64,000 nucleotides of DNA, taken from NCBI RefSeq assembly GCF_017744135.1, contig NZ_JAGHQU010000014.1, positions 1 to 64,000 on the forward strand, in the 5' to 3' direction. The DNA is from Endozoicomonas sp. G2_2. Its GTDB lineage: Bacteria; Pseudomonadota; Gammaproteobacteria; Nevskiales; Salinisphaeraceae. Position 1 is the first letter of the stretch. The number at the start of each line of letters is the position of its first letter. Under the pieces are notes generated by a model. It did not search any database. It was not told the origin of the DNA and was given only the letters and a program-made list of their open reading frames with translations. The position numbers were made by a program, and so were the translations under genes. Positions 51,856 to 60,322 of this stretch are shown here, piece by piece.

Positions 51856-52544
51856 TGCGCCTGGTGCTGTTCGATATCGACGGCACGCTGGTGCCGGGCG
51901 CCAGCTCCGAGGCGCGGTTTGCGCGCTACCTATGGGATCAGGGCGCGCTCGGCATGCGGCAACTGCTGGCGTTCGCCTGGTTCTGCCTGCGTTATTTTCC
52001 GCGCTATGGCCGGCACGTCATGCAGAAGAACAAGGCCTACCTGAGCGGCCATACCAAGGCCGAGATTGCCGCGCTCGCGCGCGATTTCGTCGCGACGCGA
52101 TTGTCGTACGCGCTTTATACCCCCGCGCTCGAGCGCCTGCGGGCGCATCAGGCAGCCGGCGACCGGGTCGCGTTGCTTTCCGGCACGCCGCAGTTCATCG
52201 CCGACGCGCTGGCCGAATCGCTGGACGTGACGCACAGCCACGCATCGCTGTGTGCAACGCGCGGCAACGTCTATACCGGCGCGCCGCCGCTGCGTCATCC
52301 CTACGGTCCGACCAAGATCGATGCCGCCCGGGCGCTGGCGCGCGAGACGGGGCTGTCGCTGGATCGCGCGGTTGCCTTTGGTGATTCGATTACCGACGCG
52401 CATCTGTTTCGCGCGGTCGAGGAGGCGGTGGCCGTTCAGCCGGACAAGCGGCTCTCCGAGGCCGCCGACGGCGCCGGCTGGGAAGTGCTGCTCGATCGCA
52501 TGACCGCACCGGGCACTCACGATCACCAGGATCTGAGCCGCTAG
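51855..52544 (+). CDS. HAD-IB phosphatase (SerB/PgpC-like)
   Basis: A 229-residue HAD phosphatase. Seen: motif I DIDGTLVPG near residue 6, motif II Ser/Thr in LLSGTPQFIADALAES near residue 110, motif III Lys in GPTKIDAARALARE near residue 155, and motif IV GDSITDAHLFRAV near residue 178. The pattern is the subclass IB of phosphoserine phosphatase and phosphatidylglycerophosphate phosphatase PgpC. Overlap with the phosphatidyltransferase gene by one base favours a lipid phosphate substrate. This assignment is inference. Confidence 0.84.
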   Translation: MRLVLFDIDGTLVPGASSEARFARYLWDQGALGMRQLLAFAWFCLRYFPRYGRHVMQKNKAYLSGHTKAEIAALARDFVATRLSYALYTPALERLRAHQAAGDRVALLSGTPQFIADALAESLDVTHSHASLCATRGNVYTGAPPLRHPYGPTKIDAARALARETGLSLDRAVAFGDSITDAHLFRAVEEAVAVQPDKRLSEAADGAGWEVLLDRMTAPGTHDHQDLSR

Positions 52545-52556
52545 CCGCCGCTAATG

Positions 52557-53003
52557 CTAGGCGAAATCGGCCTGGCGCCAGACCTCGAAAGCCGCTACCG
52601 CTACGCTGTTCGACAGGTTCATGCTGCGGTTGCCGGCACGCATGGGCAGATAGATCGCCGCATCGGCCTGGGCGATCAGGGGGGCGGGCAGGCCGCGCGT
52701 TTCGCAGCCGAACAGCAGGGCGTCGTCCGTTCGATAGGCGATCCTGTCATAGCGCGTGGTGCCGCGTTTGGTGGCGGCAAATACGCGCGCCTGCGGATGG
52801 GCAGCGCGCCAGGCGTCGTAGTCGTCCCATTCGTGAATCACCGCGCGTTCGCGATAGTCGAGCCCGGCGCGACGCATATGTCTGTCGTCGATGGAAAAAC
52901 CCAGCGGGTGGATCAGGTGCAGGGTGGCGCCGATGTTGGCGCACAGTCTTATGGCGTTGCCGGTATTGGGTGGAATTTCGGGCTGATGCAGGACGATATG
53001 CAT
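52557..53003 (-). CDS. trmL: tRNA (cytidine(34)-2'-O)-methyltransferase
   Basis: SPOUT methyltransferase of 148 residues that methylates the wobble 2'-O of tRNA-Leu isoacceptors. Seen: the start HIVLHQPEIPPNTGNAIRLC, LHLIHPLGFSIDDRHMRRAG, the knot motifs LLFGCETRGLPAPLI near residue 95 and IYLPMRAGNRSMNLSNSVAV near residue 115. Length and motifs match TrmL (YibK). The start at 53003 shares one base with the stop of the upstream DUF2007 gene. Reads towards the HAD gene with a 12-bp gap. Confidence 0.95.
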   Translation of the reverse strand: MHIVLHQPEIPPNTGNAIRLCANIGATLHLIHPLGFSIDDRHMRRAGLDYRERAVIHEWDDYDAWRAAHPQARVFAATKRGTTRYDRIAYRTDDALLFGCETRGLPAPLIAQADAAIYLPMRAGNRSMNLSNSVAVAAFEVWRQADFA

Positions 53004-53326
53004 CAGGCGTCGGCCGGTTTCGGTGTCTGGCAGTTCCAGCATTGCTCGAACTGGGCATCCAGATATTCGCCACATGCCGGGCATTGCCAGGGGCGACCGG
53101 CGCGAATCGGGCCGCGTTCGAGTTCGAGCACCAGGCGGCGGGCAGCGTCGTAGTCGCGGGCCTCGTCGACCCAGACGCTCGGGAAGACGTTGGCGGGCAG
53201 ATCGCCCATGCCACCCCAGAGATACTGGTTGCGCACATGGGCCTCGATGCCGTGGCTGGCGAGCAGATCCTTGGCGATCTCGGCATTCACCGGATCGGCG
53301 GCGAGATAGACTTCCCGACCGCTCAT
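53003..53326 (-). CDS. DUF2007-type protein with C-terminal zinc ribbon
   Basis: A 107-residue protein. Residues about 1-75 fit the DUF2007 putative signal-transducing fold (EVYLAADPVNAEIAKDLLAS, GIEAHVRNQYLWGGMGDLPA). The end carries a zinc ribbon (CPACGEYLDA and CWNCQTPKP), four cysteines. Start at 53326 is favoured because the DUF2007 part begins at once; an ATG 24 bases earlier is possible. Coupled by one shared base to trmL. Function is unknown. Confidence 0.8.
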   Translation of the reverse strand: MSGREVYLAADPVNAEIAKDLLASHGIEAHVRNQYLWGGMGDLPANVFPSVWVDEARDYDAARRLVLELERGPIRAGRPWQCPACGEYLDAQFEQCWNCQTPKPADA

Positions 53327-53369
53327 GGCGCCGTTTGTCGGCCCGCGCACGCCGGTAGTGCGTCTGTAA

Positions 53370-53397
53370 TTGACTTGCCGGAGCGCTTTGCTAATGT
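53370..53397 (+). promoter_or_regulatory. Sigma-70-type promoter of the 107-residue exported protein
   Basis: TTGACT (53370-53375) and TAATGT (53392-53397) are separated by 16 bases and lie about 30 bases upstream of the start codon. This is a good -35/-10 pair for a GC-rich genome. Confidence 0.55.
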
Positions 53398-53428
53398 GAC
53401 TTGCACGTAGTCAAAGGGGGTTTGAATC

Positions 53429-53752
53429 ATGACCGTATTCTCCGCGCGCCGCGCGCTTATCGTTCTCGTGGCCGCGCTGGGGCTCGGGCTGGCCGGCCCT
53501 GCGTCGGCCATCGATGATTATGCCTCGGCCGGGACGCCGTCTGCAGCGGCGATGGGTGTCGACATGGTACTCGTGCGTCCGGTGAGCCTCGCGGCGACCG
53601 CGCTCGGCGCCGGTCTGTTCGTGGTGTCGCTGCCGTTCTCGCTGCTGGGCATGAACGCGAGCGACGCCGGCAATCGGCTGGTGGTCGAGCCGGGCAAATA
53701 TACTTTCGTTCGTCCGCTCGGCAACTTCCAGGCGAGCAGCCCGGCGCGCTGA
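53429..53752 (+). CDS. Small exported protein of conserved unknown family
   Basis: A 107-residue protein with a Sec signal (RRALIVLVAALGLGLAGPAS, cleaved after SA) and a second hydrophobic helix (LAATALGAGLFVVSLPFSLL). The mature part has VDMVLVRPVSLAATALGAGL and ends VEPGKYTFVRPLGNF. I recall similar small proteins in gammaproteobacteria without known function. It has its own promoter and its own strong terminator, so it is a single-gene unit. Confidence 0.75.
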   Translation: MTVFSARRALIVLVAALGLGLAGPASAIDDYASAGTPSAAAMGVDMVLVRPVSLAATALGAGLFVVSLPFSLLGMNASDAGNRLVVEPGKYTFVRPLGNFQASSPAR

Positions 53753-53783
53753 TCGCCAGCATCGCAGCCGTTTTTGCGGCATG

Positions 53784-53814
53784 AAAAAAGCCGGGCACAG
53801 GGCCCGGCTTTTTT
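53784..53814. terminator. Bidirectional intrinsic terminator
   Basis: AAAAAA at 53784-53789, a perfect 7-bp GC stem (53790-53796 with 53802-53808, loop ACAGG), then TTTTTT at 53809-53814. The A and T tracts make it work from both sides: it ends the 107-residue gene on the plus strand and the M16-OmpA-like operon on the minus strand. Confidence 0.93.
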
Positions 53815-53837
53815 GTGCGCGAATGGCGCGGCGTCGG

Positions 53838-54989
53838 CTAACGGCCTTCGGAGAACTGGTCGAGCAGCCCGCCGGGTTGCACGGTCACTTCGATGGTGCG
53901 GCCGCTCGCATCGTCCGAACGCTCGCCGGCGCGGATTTCGATCCGTTCCTCGGCGACCCCGTGGGCGGCCAGGAAATCCGAGACCCGTGCGGCCTGGGCC
54001 ACCGAGCCGCCCGTGTCGCGGCTTGCCACGAAGCCGGGGCCGTGAATGACCACGCGCTGGGTGTCGTCGGTGGCCAACGCACCGGCGAGACGACGCAGCA
54101 CGCGCTGGCCGCGCGCGGTGACCTGCGGGCGTCCGTCTGCCAGCGTGACCACGCTGTCGAGCGTCACGCTGCGCGCTTTTGCATCGATGTCGCCTGATGG
54201 CTCGGGCTGGGACGCCTCGGGCGCCTGTTGCGCCGGCGAGGTCTCGGCCAGCGCGCTGTCCGGCTGCGGCGGTTCGCCGTCGAAGCTGGTGGAGGGCGCC
54301 GTTTCGAGACCGTTGCCGGCGTAGTTCGGCTGTGGCCGGGCCGGCGCGGCCGGCGGCTGTGACGACGGTGCCTGGCGCGGCGTGGACGGTTGCGCCTGAG
54401 CCGTCTGCGCATCCGGATCGTTCACTCGATAGCGGATGGTGAACGCGATGTCGTTGACCTGCTTGCCGGTCCAGTTAAGCGTGTTCTCGCGCTTTTCCCA
54501 GGTGCCGGCCCGGTTGGCTTCGTAGGCGAGGATATCGATATTGCGCGGCATGACCCAGGTATAGGAGAACGACGAAAAATCGTCCGGCGCGTTCCACTTG
54601 CCGAGGTGGCCGTCGCTGCGCGTGACGCCGTCCCAGCTGGTGAACACGCGAATGCCGTTGGCCTTGCGTTCGACCTCGGCGTCGAACACGCCGGTGTTCA
54701 TGAGGGCGAAACTGCCGCTCTTGAAATGCAGCCGTGTGCCGCCGTCGTCGAGCGGCGTCGACTCGTAGTCGGCCGGCACGATGAACACGGCATCCTCGGG
54801 CGCCTCGTCGGGGCCGAGATAGAGAACCCGCTCGGCCAGATCCGAGCGCAGCGTCTTGTAGCTCGTATAGCGCAGGCCGTCGGCGCCGAGCACGATGATG
54901 TCTTCGCGCTCGACCACGGCCAGTGCCTGCGTCGCGCAGGCAGCCAGCAGCAGCGTCGCCGTGAAGCGACTCCACATCCGCCTATTCAT
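53838..54989 (-). CDS. Exported protein with OmpA-C-like domain
   Basis: A 383-residue exported protein. Signal RFTATLLLAACATQALA, then a beta-rich N-terminal domain of about 160 residues (EDIIVLGADGLRYTSYKTLR, FSYTWVMPRNIDILAYEANR), a Pro/Gln/Ala-rich linker at about residues 190-270, and a C-terminal domain similar to OmpA-C peptidoglycan-binding domains (VTARGQRVLRRLAGALATDD, VAQAARVSDFLAAHGVAEER, GRTIEVTVQ). Start at 54989 follows GAGGGGGA 8 bases upstream and overlaps the M16 stop by 8 bases. It may tether the neighbouring peptidase or respond to envelope damage. Confidence 0.75.
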   Translation of the reverse strand: MNRRMWSRFTATLLLAACATQALAVVEREDIIVLGADGLRYTSYKTLRSDLAERVLYLGPDEAPEDAVFIVPADYESTPLDDGGTRLHFKSGSFALMNTGVFDAEVERKANGIRVFTSWDGVTRSDGHLGKWNAPDDFSSFSYTWVMPRNIDILAYEANRAGTWEKRENTLNWTGKQVNDIAFTIRYRVNDPDAQTAQAQPSTPRQAPSSQPPAAPARPQPNYAGNGLETAPSTSFDGEPPQPDSALAETSPAQQAPEASQPEPSGDIDAKARSVTLDSVVTLADGRPQVTARGQRVLRRLAGALATDDTQRVVIHGPGFVASRDTGGSVAQAARVSDFLAAHGVAEERIEIRAGERSDDASGRTIEVTVQPGGLLDQFSEGR

Positions 54990-57900
54990 CCTTTTCCCCC
55001 TCGACGGAATCCCCGGACGACATTTCCAGTGTCTCCGGGTCCACGGTGCGGACTTTACCCCATCCGAGCTCGCGGATGGAGTTCTCGATCTGGCTCAGGT
55101 CGCCGACCACCACCCAGGTCAGGCCCTCGGTATGGATCATCGCCCGGGCGGCATCCGCCAGGGCGGGCTGTTCCAGCTCGCGCACCCGCCGGACATAGTC
55201 CTCGTAATAGTCGTCCGGCAGGTCGAACACTACCGAGTCGGTCAGCGTGGCCGCCAGCGCCGGCGTGGTCTCGTTCTCGCCGGGCAGACTGCGGGTGAGA
55301 TTCGCCTGCGCGGCAGACAGCTCGCTGTCGTCGATCGGCCGGTCGCCGCGCAGGGCGGTCAGCTCGTTGCGCATCTCCTGCATCGAGGCGGCGGTCTTGT
55401 CGATCTGCACGGCCGCATAGGCGACGAACGGCTGCTGGGCGCGCGCGTCCATGAGCAGGCTGCGCGCGCCGTACGACCAGTGTTTGTCCTCGCGCAGATT
55501 CAAATTAAGCCGCGAATTGAACATGCCGCCGAGCACGGCGTTCACCGTTTCCATGGCCACGTCCTGGTCGCTGGATTTGGGCGGCGCGACGTTGCCGGCG
55601 ATCACCGTGGCCTGATTGCTGCCCGGCCGGTCGACGAGATAGATATGCGCTTCGTCGGGCGGTGTGATCTCGGGCAGGCGTTTTTTCGGGCGCTGGGCGT
55701 CGTCTTCGGGCTGCCAGCCGCCGAGGTGGCGCTCGAGCATGGGCTTGAGCTCGTCCATGGTGGTGTCGCCGACCACCACCAGCGTAGCGTTGTCGGGCCG
55801 CAGCCAGGTGTGGGCGAAGGCGCGAACATCCTCAACGGTCATGCCTTCGACGGCGGCACGGGTGCCGCTACCGGTCAGCGGGATGCCGTAGGCGTGATCC
55901 TGGCCGTAGAGCAACGGCCCGAGGGTGCGCAGCGCAAGGCTGGTGGGCTGGCGTTTCTCCTGCGCGATGCTGGCCAGGCGCTGTTTCTTCAGGCGTGCGA
56001 ACTCGTTTTCGGGGAAGCTCGCGTTACGCAGCACATCGGCATAGATATCCAGCGACGGGTCGAGAGCGGTGCTGAGCGTGGCCAGGCTCAGCGTGGCGGA
56101 ATCCAGCGAGGCGCCGGTGTTGAGCTCCGCGCCGAGCGCGTCGAGGTCCGAGCTGATCGTGAGCGCATCGCGCTTGGCGGTGCCTTCGTCGAGCATGCCC
56201 ATGGTCAGGCTCGCCGTGCCCGGCGCATCGGCCGGATCGGCCGCGTAGCCGGCATCGAAGACCATACGCATCTGCACCGTGGGGGCACTGTGGCGCTCGG
56301 CCAGGCGTACCTTCAGGCCATTAGAAAGCGTAGCGTGCTGGACGTCGGGAAGGTCGAGATCGGGCGTATCGCCGATTTCGGGCAGCTTGTCGCGATCCAC
56401 GTCCTCGCCGGTCGCCTTGCGGTCGCCGAAGGGCTTCACCGAGAGGACATAGACCCCGTCGGACAGCCACTTGGCGGCGGTCATCTGGATGTCTTCCGGC
56501 GTGACCGTACGCAGGATTTCCAGCTCCTGTTTGTAGGCGCCGGGATCGTTTTCGTAGATCTCGCCCTGGGCCAGGATATCGGCCTTGCCGCCGATGCCGC
56601 CCACGCTTTCCATGCCGCGTACGAACGAGGCGCCAAAGCGTGCCCGTGCGCGGTCGAGGGCGTCGGGCTGCGGGCCTTCGTTTATGAAGCGCTGCATCTG
56701 GGTGTCGAGAACCCGCTCGATGGTGTCGAGATTGGTGCCCGGCCGCGCGGTCGCGCTGACGATGAGCTGCGAGCCGATCTCCTTGTCCCATACGAAGGCC
56801 GAGACGTCGGTCGCGATCTGCTGGTCGTAGACCAGGGTCTTGTAGAGCGGGCTGTTCTTGGAGCCGGCGAGCAGGTCGGCCGCGATCTGCAGGCGCGTGG
56901 TATCCGGCGCGCCGGTGGGCGGGATGTTCCAGACCTTGTAGATCCGTGCCTGCGGTACGCGGTCGAACATCACCTGGCGGTGCTCGCCGCTCATCTTGGC
57001 GACCCAGCGCTTCTGCTGGGTGACCGGCGGGCCGGGTTCGATGCTGCCGAAATACTGTTCGACCTTCGCCTTGGCGGCTTCCGGTTCGATATCGCCGGCG
57101 AGTACGAGCACGGCGTTCGACGGACCGTAGTACGTCTTGAACCAGTTCTTGACGTCCTCCAGCGACGCCGCGTTCAGGTCCGCTTCGGAGCCGATCGTGG
57201 ACCAGGAATACGGGTGTCCGGCCGGGTAGGTGTTCGGCGGTATGGTGTCGAACACCTTGCCGTAGGGCTGGTTTTCGCCCTGGCGTTTTTCGTTGAGTAC
57301 GACGCCGCGCTGTTCCTCGAGCAGGTTCTTGTCGATGGCACCGAGGAAATGGCCCATGCGGTCGGATTCCATCCACAGCGCCATGTCCAGCGCCGAGGTG
57401 GGCACGCTGGCGAAATAGTTGGTGCGGTCGGCGTTGGTGGTGCCGTTCATGTCGGTCGCGCCGGCACGCTCGAACGGTTCGAAGTATTCGCCCTGCCAGT
57501 GCTCGCTGCCCTGGAACATCAGGTGTTCGAACAGATGCGCGAAGCCGTGCTGGCCGGTGCCCTCATTCTTGGAGCCGACGTGATACCAGATGTTGACCGC
57601 GACGATCGGCGTCTTGTGGTCGGTATGCACGATCAGCGTCAGGCCGTTGTCGAGCACGTACTTCTTGTAGCCGATATCCACGTCGGGAATATCGATGGAT
57701 GCCGGTTCGGCCTGGTCATCGGACGAGGCGACCACGTCCGAGTCGCTTGCCGGCGTGCGGTCCGCCGTCTGGTCTGGCTGTGCGTCGGTCGCCGCGGCCG
57801 CGCTCGCATCTACGGCGGGTTCGCCCGCGGTTTGCGCCGTGTCGCTTTCGACGGGCACGGCGTCGGCTCCGGCATTGGCTGCATCGCCGGGCGCGTTGGC

Positions 57901-58161
57901 CGGGTCGGCGCCTTCGGCGCGCTGGGGCTGGGGCGCGGCGCCGTGGGCGTCCGGCGCGGTGTTTTCTCCCGTGTCTGACTGGGCGACCCGGGTCTGGCCG
58001 GCTGACGTGGTGTCGCCGGAAAAGCTATTCTCGATCTGGGTCCATGCACGCTCGAAGAAATTGCGGCCGTCGTTCGCGTCGTCGGCGTTCGCGTCGTCGC
58101 AACCCGTCGTGAGTCCGGCGGCCAGAAGCAGCGTCAGACAGAGCAGGAGTCGTATCCGCAT
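54982..58161 (-). CDS. Double-domain M16 (pitrilysin/insulinase) lipoprotein peptidase
   Basis: A 1059-residue zinc peptidase. Lipobox LTTGC at Cys21, an acidic Ala/Asp-rich linker to about residue 150, then two M16 halves. The first half has the inverted zinc motif HLFEH (in GFAHLFEHLMFQGSEHW near residue 211) and the Glu downstream (NERQGE-like region LNEKRQGENQPYG). The second half (from about residue 610, VRLAERHSAPTVQMRMVFDA) has no HxxEH; the equivalent segment reads SLTMGMLDEGT, so it is a pseudo-active half. It is co-translated with the OmpA-C-like gene and divergent from the OPT transporter gene. Confidence 0.88.
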   Translation of the reverse strand: MRIRLLLCLTLLLAAGLTTGCDDANADDANDGRNFFERAWTQIENSFSGDTTSAGQTRVAQSDTGENTAPDAHGAAPQPQRAEGADPANAPGDAANAGADAVPVESDTAQTAGEPAVDASAAAATDAQPDQTADRTPASDSDVVASSDDQAEPASIDIPDVDIGYKKYVLDNGLTLIVHTDHKTPIVAVNIWYHVGSKNEGTGQHGFAHLFEHLMFQGSEHWQGEYFEPFERAGATDMNGTTNADRTNYFASVPTSALDMALWMESDRMGHFLGAIDKNLLEEQRGVVLNEKRQGENQPYGKVFDTIPPNTYPAGHPYSWSTIGSEADLNAASLEDVKNWFKTYYGPSNAVLVLAGDIEPEAAKAKVEQYFGSIEPGPPVTQQKRWVAKMSGEHRQVMFDRVPQARIYKVWNIPPTGAPDTTRLQIAADLLAGSKNSPLYKTLVYDQQIATDVSAFVWDKEIGSQLIVSATARPGTNLDTIERVLDTQMQRFINEGPQPDALDRARARFGASFVRGMESVGGIGGKADILAQGEIYENDPGAYKQELEILRTVTPEDIQMTAAKWLSDGVYVLSVKPFGDRKATGEDVDRDKLPEIGDTPDLDLPDVQHATLSNGLKVRLAERHSAPTVQMRMVFDAGYAADPADAPGTASLTMGMLDEGTAKRDALTISSDLDALGAELNTGASLDSATLSLATLSTALDPSLDIYADVLRNASFPENEFARLKKQRLASIAQEKRQPTSLALRTLGPLLYGQDHAYGIPLTGSGTRAAVEGMTVEDVRAFAHTWLRPDNATLVVVGDTTMDELKPMLERHLGGWQPEDDAQRPKKRLPEITPPDEAHIYLVDRPGSNQATVIAGNVAPPKSSDQDVAMETVNAVLGGMFNSRLNLNLREDKHWSYGARSLLMDARAQQPFVAYAAVQIDKTAASMQEMRNELTALRGDRPIDDSELSAAQANLTRSLPGENETTPALAATLTDSVVFDLPDDYYEDYVRRVRELEQPALADAARAMIHTEGLTWVVVGDLSQIENSIRELGWGKVRTVDPETLEMSSGDSVEGEKDE

Positions 58162-58215
58162 GAAGAGTCAGTCCTTTTGAATAGGGTGCGTCATGAGCGC
58201 ACTGTCGCGAGCTTA

Positions 58216-58228
58216 TCAGGGTGCCTGA
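58216..58228. promoter_or_regulatory. Inverted repeat between M16 peptidase and OPT transporter genes
   Basis: TCAGG-GTG-CCTGA, a perfect 13-base repeat, lies 55 bases upstream of the M16 gene and 35 bases upstream of the OPT gene. It could be an operator for either. No nearby regulator gene. Confidence 0.3.
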
Positions 58229-58262
58229 GCGCTAGCATCCGAACGTCGGCCGGGAGGCTTTT

Positions 58263-60140
58263 GTGAGTACCCACACCTCTTCCATGTTCGCCGGTCAGCT
58301 GTCGGTACGGGCTGCGGTGCTCGGGGTGGTGCTGGCCGTGATTCTGTCGGCGGCCAATGCCTACCTTGGACTCTTCGCCGGGCTCACGGTGTCCGCCTCG
58401 ATTCCGGCGGCGGTTCTGTCGCTGGGCATCCTGCGGCTTTTCGCCGATGCCAACGTGCTCGAGAACAACATCGTCCAGACCGCCGCCAGTGCCGGCGAGG
58501 CGATCGCGGCCGGCGTGATCTTTACCCTGCCGGCGCTGGTGATGCTCGACTACTGGTCGGACTTCTTCTATTTCCAGACCGTGCTGATCGCCGGCGTCGG
58601 GGGGCTGCTGGGCGTGCTCATGACCGTGCCGCTGCGCCGGGCGCTGGTCGACGATAACCGGCTGGCCTTTCCCGAAGGCCAGGCGACCGCCGCCGTGCTG
58701 CAGGCCGGCTATGGCGGCAAGGCCGCGGTGGGGATCGGCACGCTTCTGGCCGGCGCGGCGGCCGGCGCCGTGGCCAAGCTCGCCGACAGCGGGCTCAAAG
58801 TATGGGAGGGGGTCGCCGAGACCGCGCTTTCGATCGGTCAGCAGAGCAGTTTCTATGTCGGCAGCTATCTGTCGCCGGCGCTGCTGGCGGTGGGGTATAT
58901 CGTCGGTATCAACGTTGCGCTGCCGGTGCTGCTGGGCGGCGTCTTCGCCTGGTGGATCGCGATTCCGCTGGTCATGGCGCTGGCCGGTGGCGATATCGCC
59001 ACCGGCGTGGCCGGCGCCAAGCAAGTCTGGAGCGATCAGATTCGCTATCTGGGTGTCGGTGCGATGCTGGTGGGTGGTCTGGCTGCGTTGTGGACCTTGC
59101 GTGGCCAGCTCTTCGGTGCCCTGAGGCAGACGGGCGAGACGGTGCTGCCCAGTCAGCGCGATCTGCCGCGTTCGCTGCTGGTTACGCTGCTCGTGCTGCT
59201 GGCGCTGCCGATGATCGCGCTCTATGCGGTACTGCTGGATTCGATCGTCGGCGGTGCGATGGTCGCGCTGCTGATGCTCGCGGCGGCTTTCCTGTTTTCC
59301 GCCGTGGCCGCGTACATGGCCGGTCTGGTCGGTTCGAGCAATAACCCGGTCTCCGGGGTAACGATCGCGACGATTCTGCTCACCGCGCTCGGGCTGTATG
59401 TTTTCTTCGGCGTCGGTCAGGCCGGTCCGGCGAGCGCGATCATCGTGGGTGCGGTGGTCTGCTGCGCCGCCGCGATCGGCGGCGACAACATGCAAGACCT
59501 CAAGGCCGGCGCCATTCTGGGCGCGTCGCCGGCTGCCCAGCAGCTGGCGCAGATGCTCGGCGTGATCGCTGCCGTATGCGTTCTGTCGCCGGTGTTGTCG
59601 CTGTTGCTGCATGCCTACGGTATCGGCGTGTCGGACGCCGCGCATCCCAATGCATTGCCGGCGCCGCAGGCCAGCCTGATGGTGGCCGTGATGCGGGGCG
59701 TGTTCGGCGGCGATCTGCCGTGGAACTGGGTGATCGGCGGCGGCGTGATCGCCCTGGCCACCATCGCGCTCGATACCGTGCTGGCTCGTCGAGACAGTGG
59801 ATTTCGCATGCCGGTGCTCGCCGTCGCGCTGGGGCTGTATCTGCCGTTGTCGCTGTCGATGGCGATTGCCTTCGGTGGCCTCGTGGCCTGGCTCGGCGGC
59901 AGTGGCGCGGCGCGGGAAGGCCGTGGCTTGCTCGCAGCGGCCGGCATCATCACCGGCGAGGCGCTGATGGGTATTGTCATCGCCCTGCCGGTCGCGTTTT
60001 CGGGTAGCAGCGACGTGCTGGCGCTGAATGTCGGCGGCCTGCCCGCCGCCTGGCCCGGTCTTGTGGTGATGCTCGGCCTGGGGGCGTGGTTATGGACTCT
60101 GACGCGTGCCTCGGGCCGCGTTTCGTTTCGTGATTCTTGA
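58263..60140 (+). CDS. OPT-family oligopeptide transporter
   Basis: A 625-residue inner-membrane proton-coupled importer with about 14-16 helices. Seen: the opening LSVRAAVLGVVLAVILSAAN, AYLGLFAGLTVSASIPAAVL near residue 36, NIVQTAASAGEAIAAGVIFT near residue 76, RRALVDDNRLAFPEGQATAA near residue 125 and IGGDNMQDLKAGAILGASPA near residue 408. These fit the bacterial OPT family, taking up peptides or iron-siderophore-like compounds. Start is GTG at 58263 behind GGGAGG. Divergent from the M16 peptidase gene, which might feed it peptides; this is inference. Confidence 0.92.
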   Translation: MSTHTSSMFAGQLSVRAAVLGVVLAVILSAANAYLGLFAGLTVSASIPAAVLSLGILRLFADANVLENNIVQTAASAGEAIAAGVIFTLPALVMLDYWSDFFYFQTVLIAGVGGLLGVLMTVPLRRALVDDNRLAFPEGQATAAVLQAGYGGKAAVGIGTLLAGAAAGAVAKLADSGLKVWEGVAETALSIGQQSSFYVGSYLSPALLAVGYIVGINVALPVLLGGVFAWWIAIPLVMALAGGDIATGVAGAKQVWSDQIRYLGVGAMLVGGLAALWTLRGQLFGALRQTGETVLPSQRDLPRSLLVTLLVLLALPMIALYAVLLDSIVGGAMVALLMLAAAFLFSAVAAYMAGLVGSSNNPVSGVTIATILLTALGLYVFFGVGQAGPASAIIVGAVVCCAAAIGGDNMQDLKAGAILGASPAAQQLAQMLGVIAAVCVLSPVLSLLLHAYGIGVSDAAHPNALPAPQASLMVAVMRGVFGGDLPWNWVIGGGVIALATIALDTVLARRDSGFRMPVLAVALGLYLPLSLSMAIAFGGLVAWLGGSGAAREGRGLLAAAGIITGEALMGIVIALPVAFSGSSDVLALNVGGLPAAWPGLVVMLGLGAWLWTLTRASGRVSFRDS

Positions 60141-60178
60141 ATAACCGGCCGCTCATTCACGCGTGACGCCGGCGTGCC

Positions 60179-60203
60179 CGGGCGCGTCGAAAAGACGCGC
60201 CCG
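60179..60203 (+). terminator. Hairpin after the OPT transporter gene
   Basis: A perfect 10-bp GC stem (60179-60188 with 60194-60203) with a GAAAA loop lies 38 bases after the OPT stop. No T-tract follows, so it is a transcript-end or pausing hairpin rather than a full intrinsic terminator. Confidence 0.5.
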
Positions 60204-60224
60204 CTGGCGTTCGGGCGGTGATGC

Positions 60225-60252
60225 TTTACAGAATCGCCCGGCGCGCTATAGT
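60225..60252 (+). promoter_or_regulatory. Sigma-70-type promoter of the DUF3015 gene
   Basis: TTTACA (60225-60230) and TATAGT (60247-60252), 16 bases apart, lie 70 bases upstream of the DUF3015 start. The -10 is near consensus. Confidence 0.65.
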
Positions 60253-60322
60253 GAATTCAGCCCGCTCCAAGCGGGCGCGGCGCAATAATGCGAAAGAAAC
60301 CGTCGTTACTCAGGGGAGAACA

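Noticed and set aside
54895-57978. A 1027-codon open frame on the plus strand opposite the M16 peptidase
   Set aside because: The minus strand encodes the M16 peptidase with zinc motif, signal and linker. The plus-strand frame is a by-product of GC-rich third positions.
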